Assembly: GCA_963709775.1 (NCBI GenBank)
Contig: CAVPXS010000017.1
Coordinates: 124,001 to 188,000, forward strand
Direction of reading: 5' to 3'
Origin: Salinimicrobium sp963709775
GTDB taxonomy: Bacteria > Bacteroidota > Bacteroidia > Flavobacteriales > Flavobacteriaceae
Length of the DNA: 64,000 nucleotides
In this document: positions 35,454 through 45,013 of the stretch, in pieces
Numbering within the stretch: the stretch's first letter is position 1
Layout of the letters: every line of letters begins with the position of its first letter
Position numbers and translations under genes: made by a program
The notes under the pieces: model-generated
What the model was told of the DNA's origin: nothing
The model's database searches: none
What the model saw: only the letters and a program-made list of their open reading frames with translations

Positions 35454-36486
35454 TTAAAAAAGGAATTTTCTTTTCCTTACCAGGAGCCAGATCACCACAG
35501 GAGCTCCTACCAGGGAAGTTATGGCATTTATTGGTAAAGTATGTTCGCTGCCGGGTAATTGGGCAACAATATCGCATAACAACATGAGAATAGCTCCTCC
35601 TAAAATAACAGCGGGAAGCAGGATCCTGTGGTCATTTACGGGAATTACCTGCCTTATTAAATGAGGCACCGCAAGTCCTACAAAAGCAATTGGGCCTGCA
35701 AAGGCTGTTATACTACCCGCCAGTAAACTGGTTGAAATAATTAGAAGCGCCCGGTTCCTGCTAATGTTCATACCCAGGCTTCGGGCGTATTGCTCTCCCA
35801 GTAAAAGGGAATTAAGATTTTTTATGCTGAACAGAGCTATGGCAATACCCAAAAACCAGAAAAAGCTTAAAATTCCGAGTTCATTCCAGCTTAGGTCGCC
35901 AACACTTCCGTAAGACCAAAAGACATATTGCTGCAATTGTGCCGCGGGACTAAAATAAGCCAGCACGCTCACAACGGCCGAAGTAAGACTGGCAAACATA
36001 AGCCCGATGATGAGAATGGCCATGGTGTCCTTCAATCTTACCGATGCCAGCATTACTGCTAAAAGAACAAGCAAACTTCCCAGGCTGGAGGCAATTACAA
36101 GGCCCCATTCCGAAAAGAGGATACCTGCAGCAACCCCGCCAAACATAGTTGCTCCCATAAGAACTAGCGCTACTCCCAGGCTGGCCCCGCTGCTTAGTCC
36201 CAGCACGTATGGCCCGGCCAACGGATTCCTGAACATGGTTTGCATGAGCATCCCGCTCACCGCAAGCCCAGAACCCGCCAAAACAGAGGTGAAGGCTTTC
36301 GGGATGCGGTACTCCATGATAATATAGTTCCAGCTGTCATTGCCTCGCTTCCGAAGAAAACAGTACTCCAAGCACTTCCCTGAATGGTATGTTCACAGAT
36401 CCAAGGCTTATATTTAAGAACCAGACTGCAACTGTTGCTACCAGCAGGAGAATGAATACGGTGGTATAAGTGCGGGTGGTTTGCAA
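35454..36486 (-). CDS. Cobalamin/siderophore ABC transporter permease (BtuC/FecCD type, frameshifted)
   Basis: A FecCD permease of about 344 residues with ten expected helices; LAGSGLAVSGMLMQTMFRNPLAGPYVLGLSSGA is the family hallmark (given here in continuity at residues near 75-105), and GPIAFVGLAVPHLIR the ATPase-coupling loop. The natural N-terminus starts at a TTG at 36486 directly behind the binding-protein stop (TAATTG) and reads through the first helix (TVFILLLVATVAVWFL), then hits TGA at 36339-36337. One extra base in about 36340-36360 shifts it from the long frame 35454-36371. Confidence 0.85.
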
Positions 36487-37632
36487 TTATTCCAGGGGTT
36501 TATAAAATGTGGTATTGTAGTCGGGGAGCAGCTGCGGGTGGAAAATCGAGATGAGGTCTTTTAAGACCAGGTCGGGCCGCATTGGAGCAAGTTCGTAAAA
36601 AACAACGCCGCCGGTTTCCCCTTTTTCACTGGCGAAGGTGTAAATATTCTGGTTCTTGAAAGCCTCAAACCGGGTATAGTGCTGTGAAGCATTTTTTAGC
36701 TCTTCATAAGAGGTGAACTGTGCCGGCCCTACCCAAAAATCGGCATGAGCTGCTTCGGCCAGGACGGTTTCAAAAGATAAGGAAAGACTTCCTGTACCTT
36801 CGGTTTGACCAAAGAGGTAATTCGCATTTGCGTCTTTTATGAACAAAGCTTGCCAGGAATTACCTGCAGGCAGGTACCATTGATCTTTATACATGGCGCC
36901 GGCTACTACCGTAGGAGTTTCTTTAGCTTCTTTTGCCAGTTCCCTGGCAGACAGATATTCCTGTTCCACCTCTTCAAAAAAGGCATTTGCAGCCTCCATT
37001 TTTCCCAGGAAAGCACCAAAGAATTTTATCCATTCCACCTTTCCAAGGGGCGAACTTTCGGTCCAGTCTGCATTAAAGACTACTGGAATTCCGCTTTTTT
37101 GGAGGGTATTGAAGCTTTTGTTGCTGCCGTCAATGGAGAAACCAATCACCACATCGGGCTTCAGGTCGAGCAGGCTTTCGGTATTTAAGGCTTCATTTTT
37201 TCCAACCTCTTTAATTTTACCTTCAGAAATAAGTTTGCGGGTTTTTTCAGAAGAGATGTAATCCAAACCCGGGAAACCTATCAGATATTTCTCAGCGTCT
37301 AAAATTTCGAGAGACGGGATGTGAGTGGTGGAGGTAACCACAATTTTTTCTACTGGGATTTTAATCCTTTCATCAAATTTGATGTCCTGTGGTACATCAG
37401 CATTTTCTTCTGCCAGCAGGTAACGATAGGTTCTGTCTGCATTGGGCCATGGATTTTCTACTGTGATAATCATATGATCCCCAAAATCCACAATGTTTAA
37501 GCCTGAAGCATACTTCACTTCAACCTCTTCTCCTTCCCGTGTGAGGATTGGTTTTTTCTCCTCTTTATCAGGTCTGCAACCCAAAAAGGCCACAAAAAAT
37601 AGGAGGATCATTATGTAAGAAGTTTTTCTCAT
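36487..37632 (-). CDS. Cobalamin/siderophore-binding lipoprotein (BtuF/FecB type)
   Basis: A 381-residue periplasmic binding protein with lipobox VAFLGC (Cys 16). Landmarks are HIPSLEILDAEKYLIGFPG, SLLDLKPDVVIGFS and GIPVVFNADW of the class III binding fold. The start is ATG 37632 (MRKTSYIMILLFF); the longer frame to 37731 has no signal peptide at its start and would extend toward the riboswitch region. The gene is first of the operon binding protein-permease-ATPase and diverges from the riboswitch-led receptor. Ligand assignment to B12 rests on that context. Confidence 0.87.
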   Translation of the reverse strand: MRKTSYIMILLFFVAFLGCRPDKEEKKPILTREGEEVEVKYASGLNIVDFGDHMIITVENPWPNADRTYRYLLAEENADVPQDIKFDERIKIPVEKIVVTSTTHIPSLEILDAEKYLIGFPGLDYISSEKTRKLISEGKIKEVGKNEALNTESLLDLKPDVVIGFSIDGSNKSFNTLQKSGIPVVFNADWTESSPLGKVEWIKFFGAFLGKMEAANAFFEEVEQEYLSARELAKEAKETPTVVAGAMYKDQWYLPAGNSWQALFIKDANANYLFGQTEGTGSLSLSFETVLAEAAHADFWVGPAQFTSYEELKNASQHYTRFEAFKNQNIYTFASEKGETGGVVFYELAPMRPDLVLKDLISIFHPQLLPDYNTTFYKPLE

Positions 37633-37709
37633 TGACAGTTCAAAAGTAAGATTATTTAAAATTAATGAAGCCGGAAGCGCTGAAATGTTTATTTTCGCTT
37701 TGAAATTTT

Positions 37710-38004
37710 GGTTCGATTGTTTCTGAAGCAATTCAGAAGAAAAGACATCGATTAAAAGGGAATCAGGAAAGTTGAATTACGATGTACGAATTTAGAAGTA
37801 CGAAGTTCATTCAACTTTGAAGGAGACTAAGGAGATAAAATTACTTCGTACTTCCAACTTCTAAAATCTACCTTCAAACAAGCCTGAGCTGTTCCCGCAA
37901 CTGTAAGCTTAGTCCGCCGCGGCGGATGCCTTTTGTAGACTTCATACCACTGTTCCAATTGGGATGGGAAGGTTAACAAAAGGACGCGAGCCAGGAGACC
38001 TGCC
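37710..38004 (+). promoter_or_regulatory. Cobalamin riboswitch, split by an insertion in the P5 loop
   Basis: The 5' part has GGTT (37710-37713), a stem TCGATTGT/ACATCGA (37713-37720, 37745-37751) enclosing hairpin TTCTGAA-GCAA-TTCAGAA, then GGGAATCAGG (37758-37767). The 3' part restarts at CCTGAGCTG (37883) with TTCCCGCAACTGTAAGC, CCACTG (37947), GGGAAGG (37966-37972) and the B12 box AGCCAGGAGACCTGCC (37989-38004). Normally TCAGG-TGAAAAT-CCTGA closes with a short conserved loop; here 115 nt lie between the arms. It precedes the receptor gene by 46 bp and would repress it when B12 is plentiful. Function of this split form is doubtful. Confidence 0.88.
37768..37882 (+). repeat. Inverted-repeat insert inside the riboswitch
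   Basis: 115 nt replacing the P5 loop. It contains a perfect 12-bp inverted repeat GAAGTACGAAGT (37795-37806) / ACTTCGTACTTC (37843-37854), plus outer pairs AAAGTTGAA/TTCAACTTT (37768-37776, 37810-37818) and TTTGAAGG/CCTTCAAA (from 37816 and 37871). It can fold on itself, like a small non-coding repeat element. Confidence 0.65.
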
Positions 38005-38050
38005 ATTTTCATTAATTAAAACCTTTGGCTTTCGGGAAAAAAGCCTGCGG

Positions 38051-39884
38051 ATGATGAAAAAAAGCGTCTTCTACATTTTATTTTTCGTTCTGTTGTATTC
38101 CCTTCCGGGATACAGTCAGCTTGATTCTATTAACCACCTGGACGAAGTGGTGCTAAGTGATGTTCACCTTTTTCGGAGATCTAACAGCAATACCATCCAG
38201 GTGCTGAATGACTCTGTACTTGAGCATAATTCGCCTGCCCTTACTTCTATCTTAAAATTCAACAGCCCTATCTATTTTAGGGAGAACGGCCCCGGGATGG
38301 TAGCTTCGGCTTCATTTAGAGGGACTACTGCTTCACAAACAGCTGTGATATGGAACGGTATCAATATTAATTCGCAATTTACCGGGCAGACCGATTTTAA
38401 TACTATTCTTACTTCGGGCTATGAGAACATCGCCATAAGGTCTGGCGGGGGCAGCGTCTTGTATGGTAGCGGAGCAATTGGGGGAAGCGTCCATCTCAAC
38501 GACCGCTTTAGGTTTAACAATGGCTTTCAAAATAAAGCTCAAATACGTTACGGCAGTTTCGATACATATTATGGCAATCTTGAATCTGAATATTCTAAGG
38601 AAAATCTGAGCGTACAACTGAGTATATCTAAGCATGGAAGTGAAAATGATTTTCCTTACCCGGGATCGAATAAATTAAACGAAAATGGAGATTACTCCAA
38701 TACAGGAATTAATGCGGCAATTGCTTATTTGTTGAATCCTTCAAATAGCCTGAAGTTCTATACCAATTATTATGATGGGGACAGAGGGTTTTCGGGAACC
38801 CTTACTGCACCTTCAAAAAGTAAGTACGAAGATCTTAACAGCAAAAATTTACTGGAGTGGAGGAGTTACCTGGGCAATTTTACTTCCACTTTGCGCCTGG
38901 CCTATTTGGATGAAGAGTATAGATATTTCGAAAACAGGAACCGGGAGGAACATAGCTATGGTAGATCCAAATCGGGCATTGCAAAATATGAACTCGAGTA
39001 CCGGTTACATTACGACAAAAAGCTATTCGCTCTTTTGGAATACCGTAAAACCAGGGGGGAAGGGACAAACATAGAAGCAATTCAGGAAAGGAATACAGGT
39101 TCGGCAGGTCTTCTGTTTTCTCATGACCTTTATCCTTTTAGGTATGAATTAAGTGTACGAACCGAATTTTCCGATCGCTATGATTCTCCCTTGCTTTTTT
39201 CGGCCGGTGCTTCTTATGCGGTTACCGAAGATTATTTGGTGAAACTGAACATCTCGCGCAATTACCGGATTCCTACCTTAAATGACCTTTTTTGGTACGC
39301 CGGCGGAAACCTGGATCTGCGCCCGGAAAATTCCCTGCAGGCAGAGGTAGGTCAGGAATTGAATTTTTCAAACCTGAAGCTAACAGCGACCGGATTTATA
39401 ATCGATACTGAGGATTTGCTGCGTTGGGTTCCAGCTACAAATGGTATGTGGCGTCCCGAAAATACTCACCAAACCCTGAATTATGGCCTGGAAGCAACTG
39501 CCGATTGGAATAAGAATTTTAATGGCCACCTTCTTAAGATCAATTCCACTTACTCCTTTACAAAGGCCGTCGATCAAAAAACTGAAAAGCAGTTAATTTA
39601 CGTTCCGCTGCATAAAGCAACAGCCTCTGCCGGTTACGGGTTTAAAAGGTTTAGCAGCTATTTTCAATTTTTATACAACGGGGAAGTTTTCACATCTTCA
39701 GATAATAAGTATTCGCTGGATCCTTATTATATCGCCAATGCCGGTGTAACTTATGATCTTTTAAGGGATCATCTTAGAAATTGGGATTGAGACCCAGAAT
39801 ATTTTCAACACTTCATATCAAAGTATGCCATCCCGGCCAATGCCCGGAAGAGCTTATTACAGTTCATTAATTTTTAAATTCTAA
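38051..39884 (+). CDS. btuB: TonB-dependent receptor for vitamin B12 (BtuB-like, frameshifted near the end)
   Basis: Outer-membrane receptor of about 610 residues: signal peptide ending LPGYSQ, plug domain (LDEVVLSDVHLFRR; IRSGGGSVLYGSGAIGGSVHL) and a 22-strand barrel. The start is ATG 38051 or 38054; the frame back to 37964 runs through the riboswitch and is artificial. After the riboswitch context, B12 is the expected ligand. The long frame stops at 39790 after LRNWD; removing one G from GGG at 39765-39767 restores LEIGIETQNIFNTSYQSMP and the typical last strand ending SLIFKF at stop 39882-39884. Confidence 0.88.
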
Positions 39885-39887
39885 CCA

Positions 39888-40957
39888 ATGCAAACCAGAA
39901 ATTATTTTTACCTGATCTTTATTTTTTCAATTCTTACTTCTTGTGAGGCCGATGATAACAGTAATCCGGAGCCGGATAATTCGGGCACATTTTCAGAAGG
40001 GTTTTTTGTGCTTAATGAGGGTGTATTTGGTCAGGGGAACTCCTCGGTATCTTATGTAGATCCTGCCAATGAAGAAGTAAGTCAAAGTATATTTTCGGGT
40101 GTTAATGGGGTAGATCTTGGAGACACAGCTTCAGACCTGGGTTTTTATGAGGATAGAGTATTCATGGTGGTAAATGTTTCCAATAAAATTGAAGTTGTAG
40201 AAGATGGCACCTTTTTAAAGATGGCAACTATTGAAAGCAACCTGGAAAACCCACGAAAAATAGCCTTTTTGGATGGTATGGCCTATGTGACCAATTGGGG
40301 AGACGCTTCCAATCCTTTTGACGATTATGTGGCTGTTTTTAATGCCGAGACTTTTGAGTTTATTACTAAAATCGCCGTGGAAGAAGGCCCGGAGAAATAT
40401 TCTCGCTGAGGGAAACAGGGTCTTTGTTGCACATAAAGGAGGATGGAATTTTAATAATACTATTAGTGTGATTTTAGGGAAGTGATGTGGAAGAAGTAAT
40501 TCAAGTGGGGGAAGTACCTAATTCATTGGCTGCAGGAAATGGCTTTTTATGGGTTTCCTCTTCAGGCTTACCTAATTATGCTGGAGAAACAGCAGGTTCT
40601 ATAAGCAAGATAGATCTTTCTACTCTTGAAGTAGTAAAGAAGTTTGAAGGTGCCAATGCCTCCTGGCATCCAGCAAATTTGACCCTGGAAAATGATGTTG
40701 TCTATTATACCTTAGGTACAGAGATTTACAGCTTTGACATAGGGGAGGAAACTTTACCCTTAGAACCAGAGTTCATCATGGAGGAGGCAACGAATCTATA
40801 TGGATTTAAATTAAATGATGGGAGGATTTATGCAGCTTCTGCGAGCCCAGATTATACGGGAGATGGAAAATTGTTTATATATGATGTTGCTACCGGTAAC
40901 TTACAGACAACCTTTGATACAGGAATTAACCCAAATGGAGTGTTCTTTTATGAATAG
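39888..40957 (+). pseudogene. BtuG-like surface beta-propeller lipoprotein (DUF5074), two frameshifts
   Basis: Starts three bases after the receptor stop. The lipobox is LTSC (Cys 19) and the mature part is a YncE-like propeller (FFVLNEGVFGQGNSSVSYVD; KIAFLDGMAYVTNWG; VGEVPNSLAAGNGFLWVSSSG). In Bacteroides, BtuG of this kind is a surface lipoprotein that captures B12 and hands it to BtuB; position and fold suggest the same job here. Two extra bases, at about 40400 (AAATATTC) and in GGG at 40477-40479, break the frame; the middle segment ILAEGNRVFVAHKGGW lies in a third frame. Restored length is about 355 residues. Confidence 0.82.
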
Positions 40958-40978
40958 AAAACAGTGCCATAGCATAAG

Positions 40979-41007
40979 AAAAATCCCGCCTTTTTAGCGG
41001 GATTTTT
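40979..41007. terminator. Bidirectional terminator between B12 locus and S41 peptidases
   Basis: AAAAATCCCGC / GCGGGATTTTT with a seven-base loop, 21 bp after the BtuG-like stop and 22 bp before the peptidase stop. Confidence 0.9.
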
Positions 41008-41029
41008 AATTCACATATGTCGTGTAAGA

Positions 41030-42478
41030 TTAATTTAATAGAGGTATTTCATTGGTATACATTCTTTGATAGGTAGGGCTAAACATTTCGCTATCTCCTT
41101 CAATTTTATATCTGTCGTCAATCCTCTTTTTAAAACTGGAAGAAGCCTGTTCTTCCTGACCTCCACCTGAAATTGCATTTAAGGCAACTTTTAGCATTGG
41201 CTCTTGGGGATCCCCCAATGGAAGGTAGTTTAATCCTTCTGCAGCCGAAATATCCGGAGTTAATCCTTCAGCGTAATCACTTCTTCCATCAACATTAGCT
41301 AATTTTGAAATTAAGGGTTGAAGAGCGTAGGTATGGTCAGGGTTAACGTTCTGCTTGGCAAACATGACATGATCTGAATCGTATAGTGTTCTTGAACTTT
41401 GGTATTTTCCTGCAGTCTTACTTCCAACATGAACCACCTCAATATAGGGATCGAGGCCATTGATCAAAAGTTCACTGGCAGAAGCAGAACCAAAGGTTGC
41501 AATAACATAGACTTTTCCAAGATTTAAACTGTTGATCTCCTCTCCTGTGTGGATTTTATTGTTGAACCTGAAGTTTATATATTCCGGGGCTTCCTTTTCA
41601 TAAATTGTCTTCCATTTTTCATTCATCATCATTTTGGCCAATAATTCACCCTGAAAATCTCCGGTAATCATAGAAGCAAGGTCTGATGCTGTTTCAACAG
41701 ATCCTCCTCCATTATACCTTAGGTCAATTATAAGCTCATCAATTCCTTCAGATTTAAAATATCCAAAAGCTTCGTTTAATTGTGGATCAAAATCTGAAGT
41801 AAAGCCATTATACATGAGATATCCAATATTTAAACCCTCATGTTCAATGACTTTGGCCAGGTGTACAGGATTCTCGGCCAGTTCTGAACCAGCAAGTAGT
41901 GCTGTTTGACCATTTAATCCTAATGAACCATCATTAACTTCTGCATAGGAAATAGAGAAGCTGTTCTGCGATAAAAGATCCCTGTAATTGGACCTGGTCA
42001 ACTGTTGTCCGTCAACCTCTAGAAATATATCACCTCTCTTTATTCCGGCTTGGTCTGCAGAAGAATTTGGAAGGACATAACGGGTAATAACAAAAACATC
42101 ATTCCCATCTCCCAGTGGCCCCCAGGCATAGATCATTCCTGTTGTCTTTTCAATTCCGCTGTAGAGTAATTTTTCTAGTTCGGTGTAATCATCCCACATA
42201 AAACTGAACTTATCATGTGAGGCCTTTAAGTTGCCAAATAATTTTTCGGGAGATTCAAAATTTGCAAAAAACTCATTCTTTTTTTGAGTGTTTTCAAAAA
42301 ATCCTTCCTGCAGTTCAGGTACTTCGTTCTCATACAAATACCAGTCGGCCATAGCACTGTGGATAAAAAGATCAACCTCTTCCCTTGTTCCCAGATCAAT
42401 TTCTTCTTTAATTTCATCCTTGGAGCAGGAGGTGAAAAATATTCCGAAAAGGAACAAAGGCATAAATAATTTCTTCAT
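41030..42478 (-). CDS. S41 family C-terminal processing peptidase lipoprotein (copy 1)
   Basis: 482 residues; lipobox FFTSC (Cys 18). A PDZ-like segment lies near 130-180 (NSSADQAGIKRGDIFLEVDGQQL) and the tail-specific protease domain near 215-390: LIIDLRYNGGGSVETASDLASM, the catalytic Ser in ATFGSASASELLI and the Lys in SKTAGKY. It is probably surface- or periplasm-facing and cleaves protein C-termini. It is 7 bp behind a second copy of the same family; the two are clear tandem paralogues. Confidence 0.9.
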   Translation of the reverse strand: MKKLFMPLFLFGIFFTSCSKDEIKEEIDLGTREEVDLFIHSAMADWYLYENEVPELQEGFFENTQKKNEFFANFESPEKLFGNLKASHDKFSFMWDDYTELEKLLYSGIEKTTGMIYAWGPLGDGNDVFVITRYVLPNSSADQAGIKRGDIFLEVDGQQLTRSNYRDLLSQNSFSISYAEVNDGSLGLNGQTALLAGSELAENPVHLAKVIEHEGLNIGYLMYNGFTSDFDPQLNEAFGYFKSEGIDELIIDLRYNGGGSVETASDLASMITGDFQGELLAKMMMNEKWKTIYEKEAPEYINFRFNNKIHTGEEINSLNLGKVYVIATFGSASASELLINGLDPYIEVVHVGSKTAGKYQSSRTLYDSDHVMFAKQNVNPDHTYALQPLISKLANVDGRSDYAEGLTPDISAAEGLNYLPLGDPQEPMLKVALNAISGGGQEEQASSSFKKRIDDRYKIEGDSEMFSPTYQRMYTNEIPLLN

Positions 42479-42485
42479 TTATTAT

Positions 42486-43916
42486 CTATTTAATTATTAA
42501 AATTTCTTCTGAATACATTTTTTGATAAAGCGGGTCGTACATTTGGTTTTCTCCTAACACTTTAAGTTTTTTATTATTCAAATTCATTGCAGGCTCCCTT
42601 CCTTCGATTATGTCCAGAACTGCTGCAAGTAAGGGTTCCTGGGGATCGCCAAGGGTTCCAAGATCTCTAATGCTCTCACTTATTTCAAAATCTGGAGCAA
42701 GGCCATTTACATAGTCACTTACATTATTTGCATTTAGAGTTTTATAAATCAAAGGTTGTACAGCATATGTGTGCCCTGCATTTGCACCGTTTCTCCGGAA
42801 ATCTGGAGAGTCATAAAGGGTAGTGGAGGCCTGGAATTTTCCTGTTGTGTTTTCTCCTACTTGTACAACTTCAATGTAAGGTTTTAAGCTGTTGATCAAT
42901 AATTCACTCGCCGAAGCTGTTCTAAGGGTGGTAATAAAATAAACCTTTCCCAATCCAAGGCTATTTATCGCAGCGCCGGTTTTTATCCTGTCGTTAAAAA
43001 GGTTGATCAGAGTTTCGGGTGCAGTAGTTTCCAGAAGGGTTTGATAATCTTCATTCCACTGTTCCTTACTAAAGACCTCACCTTTAAATTGTCCTGTGAT
43101 CATACTTGCCAGGTCACTGGCAGTTTCCACAGATCCACCGCCGTTATATCGCAGGTCCACGACGAGATTTTCAATTCCTTCAGCTTTAAACATACCAAAC
43201 GCTTCATTAAGAACTTCATCAAAGCTACTGGTAAAGCCGTTATACATGAGATATCCAACATTGCCTTCAGGAGTATCTAAAACTTCTGCTATATAAACAG
43301 GGTTTGAAGAATATTCTTCTTTTTGAAGCGTGACGGTTTCTCCTGTAGATGAGATCTCATCCTCATTTATTTCTGCAAGGCCTATAGTATAAGATGCAGG
43401 CTGCAAAAGTCTAAAATAATTTTCTCTTGTAAGCTGGACTCCATCTACTGTATTAAAAAGATCTCCTCTTTTAATACCTTTTTCTTCTGCTGAAGTATTT
43501 GGTAATACATACCTAACATAACCCAGAACTTCCTCTGAAGTTTCAGAATAAGCGATGACTCCGTATTGCATTCCATTGATAAGATTAATGCCATCCAAAG
43601 ATTTTTCCAACTCCCTGTAATCTTTTACCAAAAAGCTGAATTCATCATGATTGGCTACAAGGCCATCGTAAAAAAGATTTTCTGGAGATGAAAAGCCTTT
43701 CAGGAATTCATTAAGTTCTGCCTGTGAGGCAAAGCGGTCATCGGCAAGATTAGGAACATCTGCTTTGTAGAGATACATATCATTCATTGCCCTCCAAATA
43801 AAGTTTTTAATTTCGAGGTCACTGGCTGGAATGAAAACATCATCAAGGTCATCATAACAACTTACGGTAAGGAGGAGCAGAAAGAAGCTTAAGAGAAGGT
43901 TCCTGTTAGTTTTCAT
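42486..43916 (-). CDS. S41 family C-terminal processing peptidase lipoprotein (copy 2)
   Basis: 476 residues; lipobox LTVSC (Cys 20). Same order as its neighbour: PDZ-like segment (NTSAEEKGIKRGDLFNTVDGVQL), protease core VVDLRYNGGGSVETASDLASM, catalytic Ser in LRTASASELLI and Lys in NTTGKFQ. The stretch YNGGGSVETASDLASMITG is identical in both copies, while the N-terminal regions differ, suggesting a duplication followed by divergence of substrate selection. Transcribed first in the pair. Confidence 0.9.
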   Translation of the reverse strand: MKTNRNLLLSFFLLLLTVSCYDDLDDVFIPASDLEIKNFIWRAMNDMYLYKADVPNLADDRFASQAELNEFLKGFSSPENLFYDGLVANHDEFSFLVKDYRELEKSLDGINLINGMQYGVIAYSETSEEVLGYVRYVLPNTSAEEKGIKRGDLFNTVDGVQLTRENYFRLLQPASYTIGLAEINEDEISSTGETVTLQKEEYSSNPVYIAEVLDTPEGNVGYLMYNGFTSSFDEVLNEAFGMFKAEGIENLVVDLRYNGGGSVETASDLASMITGQFKGEVFSKEQWNEDYQTLLETTAPETLINLFNDRIKTGAAINSLGLGKVYFITTLRTASASELLINSLKPYIEVVQVGENTTGKFQASTTLYDSPDFRRNGANAGHTYAVQPLIYKTLNANNVSDYVNGLAPDFEISESIRDLGTLGDPQEPLLAAVLDIIEGREPAMNLNNKKLKVLGENQMYDPLYQKMYSEEILIIK

Positions 43917-44049
43917 AGCTTTATAGTCAATTAGTTGAGCCTAAATTTACAGGGAATAATTAAAATTTTTCAAATTACTGGTAACAAATTTGATTTGTAA
44001 CCGTCGTAAAGGAAAGGGGCAGTAAAAAGCTTCGACCAACCAAACCAAA

Positions 44050-44565
44050 ATGAAACAGCATACTTTCATAAGCCTCATGAAACCGGTGCAGGACAAGATG
44101 TACAGACTTGCCTTAAGGTTACTTGTTTCCAAAGAGGCCGCCGAAGATGCAACCCAGGAGGTGATATTAAAACTGTGGAGCCGAAAGGAGCAGTTAAGTT
44201 CTTACAATAATCTGGAAGCATTTGCCATGACGGTCACTAAAAACCATTGTCTCGACCAGCTCAAGCTAAAACAGAACAATAACCTTAGGATCGTTCACAG
44301 CAATTACGAATGCGGCGAATCATCCTTGCAACACAAGATTGAGGTCCAGGATGATCTTAACTGGGTCCAAAAGATCATTGCAGGATTACCGGAGCAACAA
44401 AAGATTCTTATTCAGCTAAGGGAAGTTGAGCAGTATGAGTACGAGGAGATCGCCAAAATGACCCAAATGAACGAAACAGCCATACGGGTGGCATTAAGCA
44501 GAGCCCGCAAAAAAATAAAAGAAGAAATGATTAAAAGACATCGTTATGGAATCGCAAATAATTGA
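44050..44565 (+). CDS. ECF-type RNA polymerase sigma factor
   Basis: 171 residues. Region 2 is around 15-75 (KEAAEDATQEVILKLWSRK; LEAFAMTVTKNHCLDQLK) and region 4 around 110-160 (LPEQQKILIQLREVEQYEYEEIA with ETAIRVALSRARKKIKEE). It leads an operon with an anti-sigma-like protein, overlapping by 20 bp, and two DUF4252 proteins, a set repeated in many flavobacteria. Confidence 0.93.
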   Translation: MKQHTFISLMKPVQDKMYRLALRLLVSKEAAEDATQEVILKLWSRKEQLSSYNNLEAFAMTVTKNHCLDQLKLKQNNNLRIVHSNYECGESSLQHKIEVQDDLNWVQKIIAGLPEQQKILIQLREVEQYEYEEIAKMTQMNETAIRVALSRARKKIKEEMIKRHRYGIANN

Positions 44566-44998
44566 AAAATTACTCGATCGCTACTTCGAAGCCGAGACCA
44601 CAGGAGCCGAGGAAGACAGGTTAAAGGCCTACTTCAACTCGGGAGAGGTAGCGCCTCATTTGCAACAGTACATTCCAATGTTCTGTTACTTTGAGCAGGC
44701 AAAAACCGAACACTTTAGCAAAGAGGTCTCCTTTACTCCTAAAGCCGTAAAATTTTCGGCTGCTAAAAGGAAAGTATATTCCTGGGTGGCGATAGCAGCT
44801 TCCATAGCGATCCTCATGGGAATTGTGGTACAGCAGGAAAACCAGGTTAGTGAGTTTGGTACTTATGAAGATCCCGAACTGGCCATGCAAAAAACCCTTG
44901 AGGCTTTGGAAATGGTGTCCGTGTACATGAATTCGGGGACAGAGGACCTGGGCTACATTGAAGAATTCAATAATACTAAAGATAAAATTGTAAAATAA
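44546..44998 (+). CDS. Putative anti-sigma membrane protein
   Basis: 150 residues: an N-terminal helical part typical of short anti-sigma partners (IIEKLLDRYFEAETTGAEEDRLKAYFN), a membrane helix at about 78-94 (VYSWVAIAASIAILMGIVV) and a short outer part. It overlaps the sigma gene by 20 bp, which suggests coupled translation and a direct partner role; there is no zinc-binding HxxxCxxC motif. Confidence 0.75.
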   Translation: MESQIIEKLLDRYFEAETTGAEEDRLKAYFNSGEVAPHLQQYIPMFCYFEQAKTEHFSKEVSFTPKAVKFSAAKRKVYSWVAIAASIAILMGIVVQQENQVSEFGTYEDPELAMQKTLEALEMVSVYMNSGTEDLGYIEEFNNTKDKIVK

Positions 44999-45013
44999 TT
45001 AAAATTAGAAACC

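Noticed and set aside
37964..38050. Extended start of the TonB-dependent receptor at 37964
   Set aside because: The extra 29 codons run through the B12 box of the riboswitch and lack a signal peptide; the start at 38051/38054 gives a perfect one.
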